Of a DNA stretch of 64,000 nucleotides, positions 24,359 through 35,881 are shown piece after piece. The stretch comes from Cryptomeria japonica. Taxonomy: Eukaryota; Streptophyta; Pinopsida; Cupressales; Cupressaceae. The notes under the pieces were generated by a model. The model was not told where the DNA came from and made no database searches. It saw nothing but the letters and a program-made list of their open reading frames with translations. Made by a program: the position numbers and the translations under genes. The stretch's first letter is position 1, and the number at the start of each line of letters is the position of its first letter. Where the stretch lies: assembly GCF_030272615.1 (NCBI RefSeq), contig NC_081412.1, positions 689,074,083 through 689,138,082 on the forward strand, read 5' to 3'.

Positions 24359-26059
24359 ATGGCAGTTCCTAGAATACATTCTTTTGTCACCTTTAATGGT
24401 GGCAACCCCTTAGCTCTGACCCAAAATAATGATATCCCAATTGCAGCCCTAAAGGCCATTCCATTTTTTATTGGGGAAACCTTTGTCACTCCTAATGAAC
24501 ACATACTAGATGTGTCGAGCATCTACTCTATTTTTTACATCATAGAGGATAATGTTGCAGTGAGGCTTCTTGCCTCCTTAAGAAAATCCCTATAGTGGTA
24601 TAGGGGTCTATCCACTGGTTCAATCCATAATTGGGATGAATTAGGGGAAGAATTATGTAGGAGTTTTGAAGATAGGAGTGCCCCCTTGTCAATGGTTGAA
24701 CAACTAGCAACCATAATGAGAGCCCCATATGAATTCATGGCAAATTTTAATTATAGGTTTTAGAAGACCTAGGATAGAATCCCCACTTTGGTCAGACCAT
24801 CTGCCAATTGTGCCTTCTTATACTTCCTCGGGGATTTGAATAGTGACATAGTTGTGATGATACAATCAATGGATGAGGATAACCTTCCAGGAGCTTATTA
24901 CACTGCTATCAAGGCATAGAGGTGTTTAATACAAGCTAGAAAGTTATCTCCAAGGCCTCCAATGCCTTTGTTCCTAGAAGCTCCTACACAACAACCTACT
25001 TTGGCACCCATACCAATAGCATCAACAAGCCAATTACTCACACTTGCACCTCTTCAACTATCTGCAGAGATTCAAGAACTCAAGGCTTCACAAAAGGCTA
25101 TGCAATCCTCTTTGGAGACCTCCATGCAGATGATGTTGTAAGGTTTCAACAAGGAATTGGTCTCAATCAAGAGGCAACAATATCAGGATGGCAAGCCCTA
25201 ATAGCCACAAAATCAAATTATCAGTTGTAAAGGGCCAACTTCCAAGGAAAAAATCAATGGAGATTGGCATAACTAGTACAATCAGGCCTTAGTGGCACAG
25301 GGGGAGTTTTCTTTTACAAACTAGCAGGAGGCAAATTTTTATAGCCAATCAGACAACACCCCCATGGCTAGCAAAATTGAGGAGCAATATGAGGTTATTT
25401 TCTCATTTTGAAATGAGCTCCCTTCCTTCTTTGAAAAGGAGGATATGCCTACAACTGAATTTCAACATGATACCAAACTAGGGATGGAAGAGCATAAGGA
25501 AACTCTTGTCCTTGCTAATCAAGAGGAGTTGGAGGATGATTACTTTTGGGATGACCTTGAGGGATTTTGCTCAAGTTTTGACATCGAACTATCCTCTTTT
25601 AGTCAATTAAATCAAGAGGAGCAAGAGGATGATCTTACATTGCCAACAGAGGCAATAAATTTTGAAGAGAAGGGGCATATCTCAAAGGTGTTTGTCTTGT
25701 CGCCAAATCAGAAGAACAAAAGGGAGGCCAATAGTGATGGCCTAAATCTATCTCCTTAAAGGGGATGCCCTATCAGACATTTGGCCCAAACCTCCAATTC
25801 ACCCCTTGTCATGTTTTTTTATGAGCATGAAGTTGAGCATCATGAAGGAGAGAAATTTTTTTTCACCCATCCACCTCAAAAGGACAAAATTCAAACATGG
25901 TTGAGTTTCTTTGCTCTTAGGTTTTGGGAGGCATTCCAACAGTTTGTTGGATGCTTGTCAATCTTCTTTTTTTGGTTAGTTTTCAGCAAGCATGAAGAGC
26001 ATCACAAGTTGGTCAGGAAAAGCAACTACTTTTACAAGCCAATCAATGGCTTTGTTTAA
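24359..26059 (+). pseudogene. Family C gag-like ORF riddled with stops
   Basis: One reading frame (starting MAVPRIHSFVTFNGG) stays open in sense over ~1.7 kb but is cut by many stops and has no frameshift. The block WYRGLSTGSIHNWDEL, followed by LCRSFEDRSAPLSMVEQL, is the pattern of the Ty3/gypsy retrotransposon gag (capsid) domain. Downstream are Pro-rich sequence and a Glu-rich acidic stretch (25445-25759), then about 90 codons to 26059. I see no zinc knuckle, protease motif or polymerase. Stops include TAG at 24593-24595, where an LQWY motif is expected. Most stops fit CAG, CAA or TGG mutated by C-to-T (or G-to-A) change. Confidence 0.75.
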
Positions 26060-26306
26060 ATTCCTCCATTACAAAGTATGTATATAGTTAGTTATGTTCT
26101 ACTTTTCATTTTTTTCATCTTTCCAAGAAGTTCATGTGCACACTCTGCTCTTTCAAGATTAGCAAAAAAAAATGTTATCTTTTTGCAAATTGCAAGGGCA
26201 GAATGTATTTATCTAGTTTATGCCTTGACTCTGTGCCCAATGGATATACAAAAGGACATCTGATCTTTCCCTAAGCAGGCTTAGGGCCCCCTCTGAGTCA
26301 CCAAAA

Positions 26307-28299
26307 TGTTGACCTTTTTTTGTCAACAAAGCTATAGATCCAATCAGGAAATTCCACTGTTGCATAACCTGCATATTATGTGCATTTGCGTAACCTACGT
26401 GTTTTGTGCCTCCTTTGTTGATGATTCTACAGAAGGACCTTTTTATCTTATCGAGCTCCTGGTTCTATTTTTGCATTGATTAGGTCAACCAATCAACTCA
26501 CTTAAGTTTTCACCATTTGGAGGGTTCTTCCTACGTTGTGGGTCAGTCTCCATGTTTATTTCCACCAGTTGGCACATACTTTTTCTGGCTCCCATGGCCA
26601 CGCTTTCCTTTTTTGGGTCCTCGTTGTTGTTTTTCAGGCATGTGGGCTGTAGGTTTTGGCTCTTGTGCCCTCAAGGGGTCCATTTTGATTCCTCCAATGC
26701 ATGTTGTAGGCCCGTAGGCTATTGTTTTTGGTTCTCCACGCACCCCCGCATGGTTTTATGATTGGCTCTTTTTGTGTTGTTGGTGAGCGAGGGGCTTCTT
26801 TCTCTCCTCCCACTCCCCCAAAGGATCCTTTTGCTCACTCTGGATTATGTCGCGGGTCAGTGGGATGTCTATTTTTTTTCTCTCATGCCCCCACGTGTTC
26901 TTCCGGCTGCCAGAGTTCTATCTTGCAGATGTGTGGTAACCTTGTTGTCTCCTCCCCGCTTCCCCACGCGGTCATTCTAGAGGCACCTTTTCGCTTAACG
27001 GGCCCACAGGCTGCTTCTTTTCCCTCCCTACTTCCCCGCACACTCTTCCGGCAATACCTTTTCCACTTTTCGGGATGGTGGGCGACATGATGTGTTGATG
27101 CCTGAATGTGGTGGGTCCGATCTTCTTTCGGTCATGATCTCCTCTGTTGATCTTCATGATCAGATGGTTGTTTTTTTTTCTTTAATTGGGCCCTTTTGGA
27201 TGCTTATATCGAGAGATCTCATGCATCCATCTATGCGCGAGATCTCTCAATCGACGGTCAACATTTGAACTTCTCGTGGCCGTTGAAATTTAATTCTCTG
27301 CGCAGGGGTAGTTGCTGACCCAATGGTCGAGATCCATTTTTTGTTCAGTCGGTGCCCATATTTGATCAGATTTGCTTCCAACCACTGGGGATTTTTGTCA
27401 TAACTTCTTATGTGACCCCTATAAGCCAATTTTGGATGCCACCATGCCCTCTTCAATGTGATTGAAGACTTTTTATGTACCCACTAGTGCCATCCAGTGC
27501 ATCTGTGCAAAGTTTTTCCCCCTTTTGTGCATAGATTTTGTTCCCTCATAGGCAGAAGGAATCTTTAGGGATGACATATTGCACACCATCATATTAGTTT
27601 GATCTTCTCCATCTTGCAATTTTTTTGTAACCTAACCCTAGGAGGGTTAGGGTTTCCAGTTGTGATTCAATTTTGAGTTATGCCTCAACTATAAAGGCAA
27701 TTTTTGTAATTTTCCAAAGGATCTTCTCTCTTTTCTTCTATAGAAAACTATGTTCTTCTGCATTTGTAAATTTTTATTTGCCCTACATTAATAAAGCTTG
27801 TCTGTTTTACCTAGATTCAATTCATTCAAATTTGTGTGAATTATCACCTGCTTTTATGAATGTGTCTCTTTTAGTTTTCTCAGTTGTAGTTGTTTGTGTT
27901 GAATCCATCTTTGAATGCAATTTGTGAGCTAAATGTTAGCCCCCTTTTGTATTTGACAAGAACCCCAACCTTCATATTTTCTCAAATAACTGATTTAGAT
28001 AGAATCTTGTGTATACCTTGGATAGGTTTTGTTAATGTCTTGTGCAGTTACAGGTAGGAAAATCAATATTCTATCTAGGTGCAAACCTTTTCCCCTCTTC
28101 CAATCATTCCCTCTTTCTCCTTTTTCCCTGACAGAATCATTAGATTAGGTCCTATTGCATCAGATTGAAGAGGAAGACGACCTTCTCTAGAGACTCAACC
28201 TTACGTTTTGCAAGGTCCCACACTTGGGAGGTTGTTTCCATGTTTCACAAGGTTGATGATCAAGGTTGATCATCACAGGGTGCAACTTTTGTGACAATA
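26307..28299 (+). repeat. Family C 3' LTR (left boundary tentative)
   Basis: 27572-28299 is secure by homology with the 5' copy. The proposed start TGTTGACC at 26307 pairs with the CAACA end, but the sequence before it is not a purine tract. It reads instead GAGTCACCAAAA, which looks like an antisense PBS. ORFs at 26517-27160 are GC-richer and uninterpreted. Right end ACAATA at 28299 is a mutated CAACA. Confidence 0.55.
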
Positions 28300-29284
28300 G
28301 GTACCCTAGGCCTTGGTTTGCAATAGTACATTGTCAATGAATGCATTTTTTCTCAACGGACAAATGATAAGGATAAGTGTGAAGAGGCTAGATGTATGCA
28401 CGTTGTATGGTTGAGTGTGAGTGCTTTATTTTTTTCCAATTAAATAATCATGTTACAGGAGACAATATTAAGATGGATAGTATAGAATTCTCTATTGAGT
28501 ATGAGTTTGTCTTGTTTGATGGATGCAGTAAGGGTGTGCGATATGAAGGTGAACATGTTCAATCTTGGATTGATTGCATAGAGCATTATTATGGAGAAAA
28601 CACTAGTGATGATGAATACAATGTTGCTTTGAAAAGGGTCAATGGTGATGTGTACAATCATTTGCTTAGTAGTGACAGCTGCAAGCCAATGCCACATATA
28701 TGTGATGAAAATAACATGTTTGATAAAGTTAAACTTTGGTTTTTCATGTTTGGTGGCTCGAGGCTACCAATTGAAGGATGTATCTCATTTTTGTTTAATT
28801 TTGAATGAGAATCCCAACAGATAAGGCTTGGTTTGCTTCTATGAAAGATTTGAATTCTTGCAATGCCTGCAAGGTGAATTCATCCCCAACTAGAGCCATT
28901 TTTGGCACCCTCAAAATTTTCAAAAAAAATTGGTGCCCAATGTGAAAACCAGAATCATGCTCCTTGATATGTCCCTTTAGAAGTTTTGCAAAATGTCATA
29001 GGGTTTGGTTTTGAATCTTGCTTTGGTTATAAAGTGCATTCAAATATCTTTTTGACGGGCATGTTATGTTTGAGCAATGACTTCTTTTTTTGGTCACTTC
29101 TGGTTTAAGTTCTTACCTCGAGGGTTTTATATCATTCGCGACCGACCCCATGTCCTCATTTTTCCTTTCCAACCGATAGCTTTGACATTTGATTTACCCT
29201 AAGTATAAGGCCTCATTCATTCAATGTCTTAGAGACATTAATTATGTGCACGTACTTCAAGTATTTCTTAAGTTGGTCATACCT
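28300..29284. other. Flank with an unrecognised 138-codon ORF
   Basis: An ORF at 28392-28808 on the plus strand encodes a Cys- and acid-containing 138-residue product (middle part YEGEHVQSWIDCIEHYYGE). I do not recognise it. It might be an exon-like fragment or chance. The remainder shows nothing definable. The left half of the TCAAA target duplication ends this stretch. Confidence 0.3.
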
Positions 29285-29289
29285 TCAAA

Positions 29290-30045
29290 TGTTAGCATTA
29301 ATGATAGTCCCAAAGATACTGAGGGGGGGGTGTGAATCAGTATCTAACCGGTTTACATAATATTTAACCTTATTAAGTATTTTGCATTCCAAAGCAGTGT
29401 ACCGATAAACAATAATTAATGCAATAAATAGGAATAGTAAAGACAACATAGAAAACACACCATAACACAAGATGTTTAATGAGGAAACCCGGTGTGGGAA
29501 AAACCTCAGTGGGATTTGTGACCCACAATATTCACTCACTGGCCAATGAATGGATATTACTTACAATAGAGGCCTGCACATGCAGGAAGGCCAACTGCCT
29601 AGAGCTCACTGCTCAATTATAAAATGGAAGTCTCACTGACTTACAAATGGATTATGCATATGCTATGCCAAGTTCAGTACCGGTTTAATCTCATACTATA
29701 ACCATAAACCTTATACAAAATCTGCCTTAATATTCACTCATCACTTCTCTACATCCATACTACTTATGTAAATGATTTACAAGATCTCATACATATATGA
29801 GTCTATTACAATATGCCATGTCGGCTTTACAAAAAGATATTTATAATTAAATACAATAAACACAACTTTATTCATGTCGGCTAGGGTGCCGGTATACATT
29901 CTTGCTGGTGTCGGTGAAGTGTATGTCGGTGTCGGTGACTGCCGGTGATTTACCAGATGAATGTCGGGTGGCTGCCTGTAGGTTACCGGTAGGTTGCCAT
30001 CAATGACAACACCATCATTTCTCATTAGAGTGTAGAATTCCAACA
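29290..30045 (-). repeat. 3' LTR of the 29-36 kb element
   Basis: 756 bp, homologous to 35102-35876 apart from small indels, the largest near 29650 versus 35465-35510. Confidence 0.92.
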
Positions 30046-30062
30046 ATCTCCCCCTTTGGCAT
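30046..30062 (-). other. Polypurine tract of the 29-36 kb element
   Basis: Minus strand GCCAAAGGGGGAGAT directly precedes the LTR. A second run, CAAAGGGGGAGTAG, lies at about 30185-30205. Confidence 0.88.
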
Positions 30063-30249
30063 TGATGGCAACACGCATGAGAAAAATCCAAAAATCTGTT
30101 TCCAAAAAATGAAGTCCCAAAAAGTTACCAAAAATGTGTGCTCCCCCTAAGCAGATGATCTCCTCTGATAACCATTTTTTTCTATCCACTACTCCCCCTT
30201 TGACATCAATGACAAAGGTTGTCAAAAATTGTCAAATGAGTGCAAAATT

Positions 30250-33200
30250 TCAACTTGAACTTTGTAACCGGTTGGTAACAATCTGGAATACGTCTGCTAA
30301 TACCAAGTTTAAGCTCTGTATAAATTTGTTGTTGTCCTTCATAGTTGCCTCAGTTCTCTGGATTATATCGGTGAGATGATGCATATGTTCCTCCGGTGAC
30401 CTTTGGCCTTGAATTAATGCCTCAGAGATCTCTTTCCTCAGAGAGATAAGGTTGTCTAATTTAGGACTTAGTTTGTGCTTAAGCTCTCTGGCTTTTGCCT
30501 TGATCCTTTCTTTCTCTTTCTCTAACTTCTCCAGTTTTTCCTCAAATCTAGCAATTTCTTGCTCAATAACTGATATAGGTTCAGATGAACCAATGATATT
30601 ATCAGCTATATCATTTATCTTCTTTTGAACTTTACCTCTTTCCTTATCAATGTCCACTGTTAACATATTTGTCTTGCAAGTATCTTTGTACAGTTCCTTA
30701 CACTCCAAAATTGTTGTATTCAGTGTCAGTACAAGTGTATTGATGTGTTATGCACACTTGTTTATTGTTTCCTCAAAGAATTTTCCTTTTTCCTTTTCCA
30801 TTTTCTCCTTGAATGTTTCCTCATTTATTTGATCAACTGTTAGTATATTACCAGTAATATATTTAGACAATGTGTCTAACTGTCCTAAAGAATCCTTTAC
30901 ATTATCTACATTGCATTTGGGTGCAATCATCTTAAGAATGGGTATTGTGTCATCAATCGCCTTATAGGCCAATGCATTACAGTCTTTTATTTTCTTTATT
31001 GAATCCAGAAGTACTTCAGTCACATTAGTAGGTCTAAATTCGCTCAGTGAAGTACCAAATGTCTGACCAACTACCTTTACTATCTCAGTGCTTCCAGTGG
31101 GAGTAACCAATTTGCTTGTATCGACCTCTGGTGGATCAGTCTGTGTCTGCATTTCTACTAGCAATGGTTTAGGCTTCTTAGTGATTACCGTTTGTACTGT
31201 CTTAATGTGTACCTATGTATTAGCCGGTTTCTCAATTGGTTTCTCTGCACTATCTTCTGCTAGTATCTCTGTGGGTTTCTCTGTGCCAGCATCCACACTA
31301 CCAGTATTTATTTCACTGTCCAAGGGTTCGCCTGAATGCTCTGATTTCCCTGTTTGTGTTTCAACCTTAATATGTTATGTCGGTTTCTCAGTTTTTTCAA
31401 TGTTAGCAACATTATTTTTCACTTCATTGCTATCCTTGTCCACTATAATGTTTACTTCTTGAGTATCAATGTTCATAGTGTACAAAATTTCTGACTCATG
31501 GTTAGTGTCCTCATGTGTTGTATCCACATTCTCAGTAGTCAGTGTGTTATCAATCTGTATCGGTGGAGTAACCAAAGGTGGTGGTAGGTTGTCAGTTACT
31601 TTTATATTTGGTATTCCACTTACCTTACCTTTCCTCTTGTCTTTGTCCTTTTGATAAACCTTGAAAGTTTTCTTAGGTCTGTTTAGCTCTTCATGTTTTT
31701 CTTTCTCTACAAAGAAGATATCCCACTTGTCTGTTGTTTCTTCTGCAATTTCATTGACTCTACGAGTCATTAGGCTCACATGCCAGTGTCCACTTGCAAA
31801 AACTGATCTATTAGCTTCACTAATTAAATCATCAATTTCTTCTACAGAGTTGACCGGATGTATAGCTAGTAGTTTTTCAATCTTTAGTTTCCTATCAAGC
31901 TCTATGATTGCAATTCTCTTTGCATCTAACCTCCTGTACAATTCACTTGGCAGATCATCTACAACTTCTATTAATACTTTCTTGTATATATTAAGATCTA
32001 GTATTATGCTATTCTCAATACTTTCCCTTTCTTCATTAGTGAATGTATTGTACAGTTTGCTAACATTAGCTAAGTTGCCTTCATCAGTGATTTCACTCAA
32101 TAAGTTATCCAATGGTGGTATAACTTGTTTTTGCTTTTTCTTCTTTGGTGTCAACTTCTTTGCCAGTGGTCTCACTGCCTGTTGCTTCTACCTTGGTGTT
32201 CTTGTTCTCTTAGAAGGAGGAGAGGGTACCGGTGAAGGTTTTCTCTACCTATCAACTCTTTTAAACTCAATAGGTATCTCAGTGTCAGATGATGTACCAA
32301 CCGGTGAGATGTGTGCCTCCGGTTGTAATCCTTCTAAGTCACTTTCCTTTATTCCAGTTATGTTCATGACATTTTCTTTTATTTCCTTAACTTGTTTAGA
32401 TGCACTCCTTATGTACTTTTCTCTTCTCTTTCTCTATTTCAATGTTCGTACATCACTTTCTATTGTTTGTGCATTTCCAAAAACCTTTTCTTCTGGTTCT
32501 CTAGGTGCCTCTAACAAGGCTTTAGCATAAGTTTCAATGATATTTATATCTGCCTCATACCCCATTTATGTTACCCATACAGTTCTAGGAAGAACTGCCT
32601 CCATTCAAATTTCGTCCTTTTTAATTACAAAACATATTTCTTTTTCATATTTGTCTACAATACTTTGTGGTAGTCTCTCTCTTGTTTTCATTTTTGCTTT
32701 GAAGGTTTTGAAGTACTCTGTTATATTGTTTTCTTTGTCTGTGCCCATACTGGTGAAGATTTATAGTAGTTGTTTGTCTACCGGTATATCATATCCAAAG
32801 TCTTTCTTTCCAATACTAGGAACTTCTTTTGTGAAGTACAACATGAGACATACAAGAAGATTTCCAAAATGAAAAGTACCTTTCTTATCACCTTTGATCT
32901 CTTTCAGGTTGTTTATCAACTCACCCTTTAACCACTCACATACATCTATTTTTGCATCATTATTCACCATATCATAAGCACTTTTAATGCAAAGACTGGA
33001 TACTGAGTTAAGTTGGTTTGCATGTGTGGTTTTATAACCTAGGATCCTACTTATAAATCTGACATTCTCATCTTTGACATCATTTACTCTCAGGGATCTG
33101 TTGTCATATGTTGCTCCTGTTAATGTCATGATAGTATTATTAGGAACCTTCTTAGTCTTATCTGGCCTACTACTGGTGGAGGGTAAACCTGTCACTACCC

Positions 33201-33612
33201 TAATTGCTTCTTTGGTGATTTTACAAACATAATCTAGCCAAAATAATTCTCCATGAACTCTGCTAAGGACAATCCTTACTGCCTCCTTAGGAAAATCAGG
33301 GATGTCCAAGATTTCCACAAAACCTAAAGTTTCAATTACCTTGTGTTCGGGTTTTACATTTCCATTTTCATCACAGATAACAGTTTTAAACATTTTCAAT
33401 ATTTCCTCATAACCTAATTCCTCAATATGGCAATGAATATAGATTCTAGGGTCTTCAGCATAAGCAACACCTTTTGGAATCTTTGAAAAAGCACCTATGG
33501 AATCATCTTCTTTCGCTATCTCAGGAATGATTTAAAAAATGGGCCTAGGGCGCTTCACAACTTCTACAACAGTAGGGTTTGCAATAAATTTCAGAGTAGA
33601 GGAGAAAGCCAT
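30250..33612 (-). pseudogene. ORF2 of unknown function, ~1,120 codons with about ten in-frame stops
   Basis: From the ATG at 33612 (MAFSSTLKF) to the stop at 30250 one frame is maintained for 3.36 kb without a frameshift, interrupted by single stops including 33532-33534, 32761-32763, 32605-32607, 32566-32568, 32434-32436, 32245-32247, 32188-32190, 31375-31377 and 30748-30750. The N-terminal third looks globular (GELFWLDYVCKITKEAIR, then TGATYDNRSLRVND and DVCEWLKGEL). The middle is Lys-rich (LTPKKKKQKQ). The next part is Thr/Glu/Pro-rich, and the C-terminal part is a charged coiled coil (EKLEKLEKEKERIKAK). I see no DTG/DSG protease, HHCC/DDE integrase, YVDD or RNase H motif. It sits where pol would be. 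Function unknown; could be a captured host gene or a structural protein specific to this family. Confidence 0.75.
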
Positions 33613-33956
33613 TGATAAATACCTTAATCTACCTAATAATGGTTTGAGTGCTTGAAAGAGATCGCTTCACTTCTTCACCTTGGATGCCCTCACTCAGATT
33701 TCATTCTCTCTGAAAGTTTGTATGCTCGGTGAATTGAAAAAGAGGGAAAATCAATGATTTATAATGTATTTTCTTCCAACAACTGCAATAAATGCTCACC
33801 GATTAAGTGAAAATTTAAAACATCTGCTGGTAGAGAAGAAGTCCATCTTCTCACCATCAACTGAGGGTAAAATTGCATGATTTTCAACTTGTTGCAATAC
33901 CCCCAAGGGTTACTTTTTCAGTTGGATGAAGAGTCTCCTGTTGGTGGAGTAATACT

Positions 33957-35030
33957 CTATTTTACCAGTGAAGGAATAGTCTCATCAACATTCTGATCTG
34001 TCTTTCTAATCCATTGTCTTGAAAAAGCTTGCTTTACCTCATCAACCTTCTCTTTTCCTTTCAAACTAGGTCCTTTATTGTTTGTCGGTGAAGTCTTGCT
34101 TCTACAAAATTTTGCAATATGTCCAATCTTGTTACAAGCATAACAAGTCACATTATTCTTCTGAATAGCCTTTCCATATCCTATGTCGGTTTGTGTTCTG
34201 CATTGATTAGATAAGTGCCCAAATCTTCCACAAACATAACATCTTACATTTATTCTGCAATTTTCTAAATTGTGACCAATTTTGTTGCATTTAGAACATT
34301 GACTAGTGGGTGCATTAATGTTCTGATTGTTTCTAAATCTCCACTGATTTGATCTATGACCATACTTGTTACAGTTATAGCATTTCCCATTAAATTTGTA
34401 AGCATTAGGTTGTCTTATCGATTTACTATGATCATGATTGTTTGCAGTACCGAAACTTTCTCCAATTTCAAATCCAAGTTCATTAGTGTCTCCATTAGGT
34501 TTCTGACTTTTCAACATACCATCAAGTTCCTCTGAACTTTTCTTGAATTTCTCTTTATGTTTATTTGCAATAGCCAACTCATTTTCCAGAATTCCCTTTT
34601 GTCTTATAAGTTCAGTTTTATCATGTTCCATGTGAATCAAATTTGTCTTCAACACATCATTTTCATGACTAAGTCTTAGATTTTTATTTTCAGCATCATT
34701 GAGTCTTCTAGTCAAGTCATCTTCATTCTTCTTTATGTCTTCAATGTCTTTATAAAATCTCATAGTCATGTCTTGCATTTCATTCCTCAAAGTCATGTTT
34801 TCTTGCCTCATCTTGTTTACAAGTTCATTAAGGGTTTCCTTTTCATCATCATCACTCTGCATCTTCTCATGAAGTTATTTTCTCTTATTTCTAGCAATAG
34901 TGAGATTCTCCTGAAGTCCTTGAATGAATTCCTATGCAGTCCTCAGATCATCTTCAAGTTTGACATTTTTCAACTTCTCTGCATCATAGTCCACAAGAGC
35001 TCCTTCTAATTGCTTTCTTAAGTTCTCCAT
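33957..35030 (-). pseudogene. ORF1: coiled coil plus four CCHC zinc knuckles (gag-like)
   Basis: The frame opens with ATG at 35030 (MENLRKQLEG), soon after the PBS, and ends at 33957. Two stops interrupt the first third, one near 34933 and one near 34875. The N-terminal half is predicted coiled coil with regular Leu/Glu/Lys heptads. The C-terminal half has four knuckles of the form CX2CX4HX4C or close to it: CYNCNKYGHRSNQW (last Cys is Trp), CSKCNKIGHNLENC, CYVCGRFGHLSNQC and CYACNKIGHIAKFC. Such arrays bind nucleic acid. I see no UBN2 capsid domain, unlike the copia gag at 12.5 kb. It is separated from ORF2 by 345 bp and a different frame. Confidence 0.82.
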
Positions 35031-35087
35031 CTGTATTGGTGTCAGAATCTTCCTCAAGCTGTTAGACTTTTGAAAATAGAGGACCAG

Positions 35088-35099
35088 GCTTTGATACCA
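35088..35099 (-). other. Primer-binding site (initiator tRNA-Met type)
   Basis: Minus strand TGGTATCAAAGC, two bases after the LTR end, differs from the copia element's TGGTATCAGAGC by one base. Confidence 0.88.
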
Positions 35100-35101
35100 A
35101 T

Positions 35102-35876
35102 TGTTAGGATTAATGATAGTCCCAAAGAAACTAAGAGGGAGGAGTGAATCGGTATCTAACCGGTTTACAAAATATTTAACCTTATTAGGTATTTTGCATT
35201 CCAAAGCAGTGTACCTGTAAACAAGAATTAATGTAGTAAATAGGAATAGTAAAGACAACATACAAAACACACCATAACACAAGATGTTTAACAAGGAAAC
35301 CCAGTGTGGGAAAAACCTTGGTGGGATTTGTGACCCACAATATTCACTCACTGACCAATGAATGGATATTACTTGCAAGAGGGGCCTGCACATGCAAGAA
35401 GGCCAACTACCTAGAGCTCATTGCTCAATTACAAAATGGAAGTCTCATTGACTTACAAATGGATTATGAAAATCCAATATAATGTATTGCTACAATTCAG
35501 CATATGCCATGCCAGGCTCAGTACCAATTTAAGCTTATACTATAGCCATAAACCTTATACAAAATCTGCCTTAATATTTGCTCATCACTTCTCTACATCC
35601 ATACTACTTATGTAAATGATTTACAAGATCTCATAAATATATGAGTCTATTATAATGTCATGTCGTCTTTACAAAAAGATATTTATAATTAAATACAATA
35701 AACAAAACTTTATTCCTGTTGGCTAGGGTGTCGGTATACATTCTTGCCACTATTGATGAAGTGTTTGTCAGTGCTGGTGCCTGTCGGTGATTTACCAGAT
35801 GAATGTCGGGTGGCTTCCTGTACGTTGCCATCAATGACAACACCATCATTTCTCATTAGAGTGTAGAATTCCAACA
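35102..35876 (-). repeat. 5' LTR of the 29-36 kb element
   Basis: 775 bp, starts TGTTGGAATTC at 35876 and ends CCTAACA at 35102 on the minus strand, next to TSD TCAAA. Confidence 0.92.
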
Positions 35877-35881
35877 TCAAA

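Larger units (their letters stand above)
23303..28299 (+). mobile_element. Family C gag-only LTR retrotransposon, 5' truncated
   Basis: A ~730-bp block at 23303-24030 is repeated at 27572-28299, with a gag-derived frame between them. I read it as a plus-strand element with a partial 5' LTR, interior 24031-26306 and a 3' LTR. No RT, integrase or RNase H is present. The 5' LTR is cut by the gypsy terminus at 23302, so no target duplication can be checked. Confidence 0.7.
29285..35881 (-). mobile_element. Complete non-autonomous copia-like element with two unusual ORFs
   Basis: The element spans 29290-35876 between identical 5-bp duplications TCAAA (29285-29289 and 35877-35881). LTRs are 35102-35876 (5', 775 bp) and 29290-30045 (3', 756 bp), both TGTTGGAATTC...TAACA on the minus strand. 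It has an initiator-Met-type PBS and a strong polypurine tract, so the cis signals for reverse transcription are complete. The interior holds a coiled-coil/zinc-knuckle ORF1 and a long ORF2, and no sequence I recognise as protease, integrase, RT or RNase H. Confidence 0.93.

Noticed and set aside
26517-27157. Several overlapping ORFs of 60-122 codons in GC-richer DNA
   Set aside because: Inside the family C LTR, present on both strands, no domain. Likely due to higher GC content.
31661-32530. 289-codon hydrophobic ORF on the plus strand
   Set aside because: It is the exact antisense shadow of ORF2. Its Ser/Leu-rich membrane-like look comes from reading Lys/Glu-rich codons backwards.
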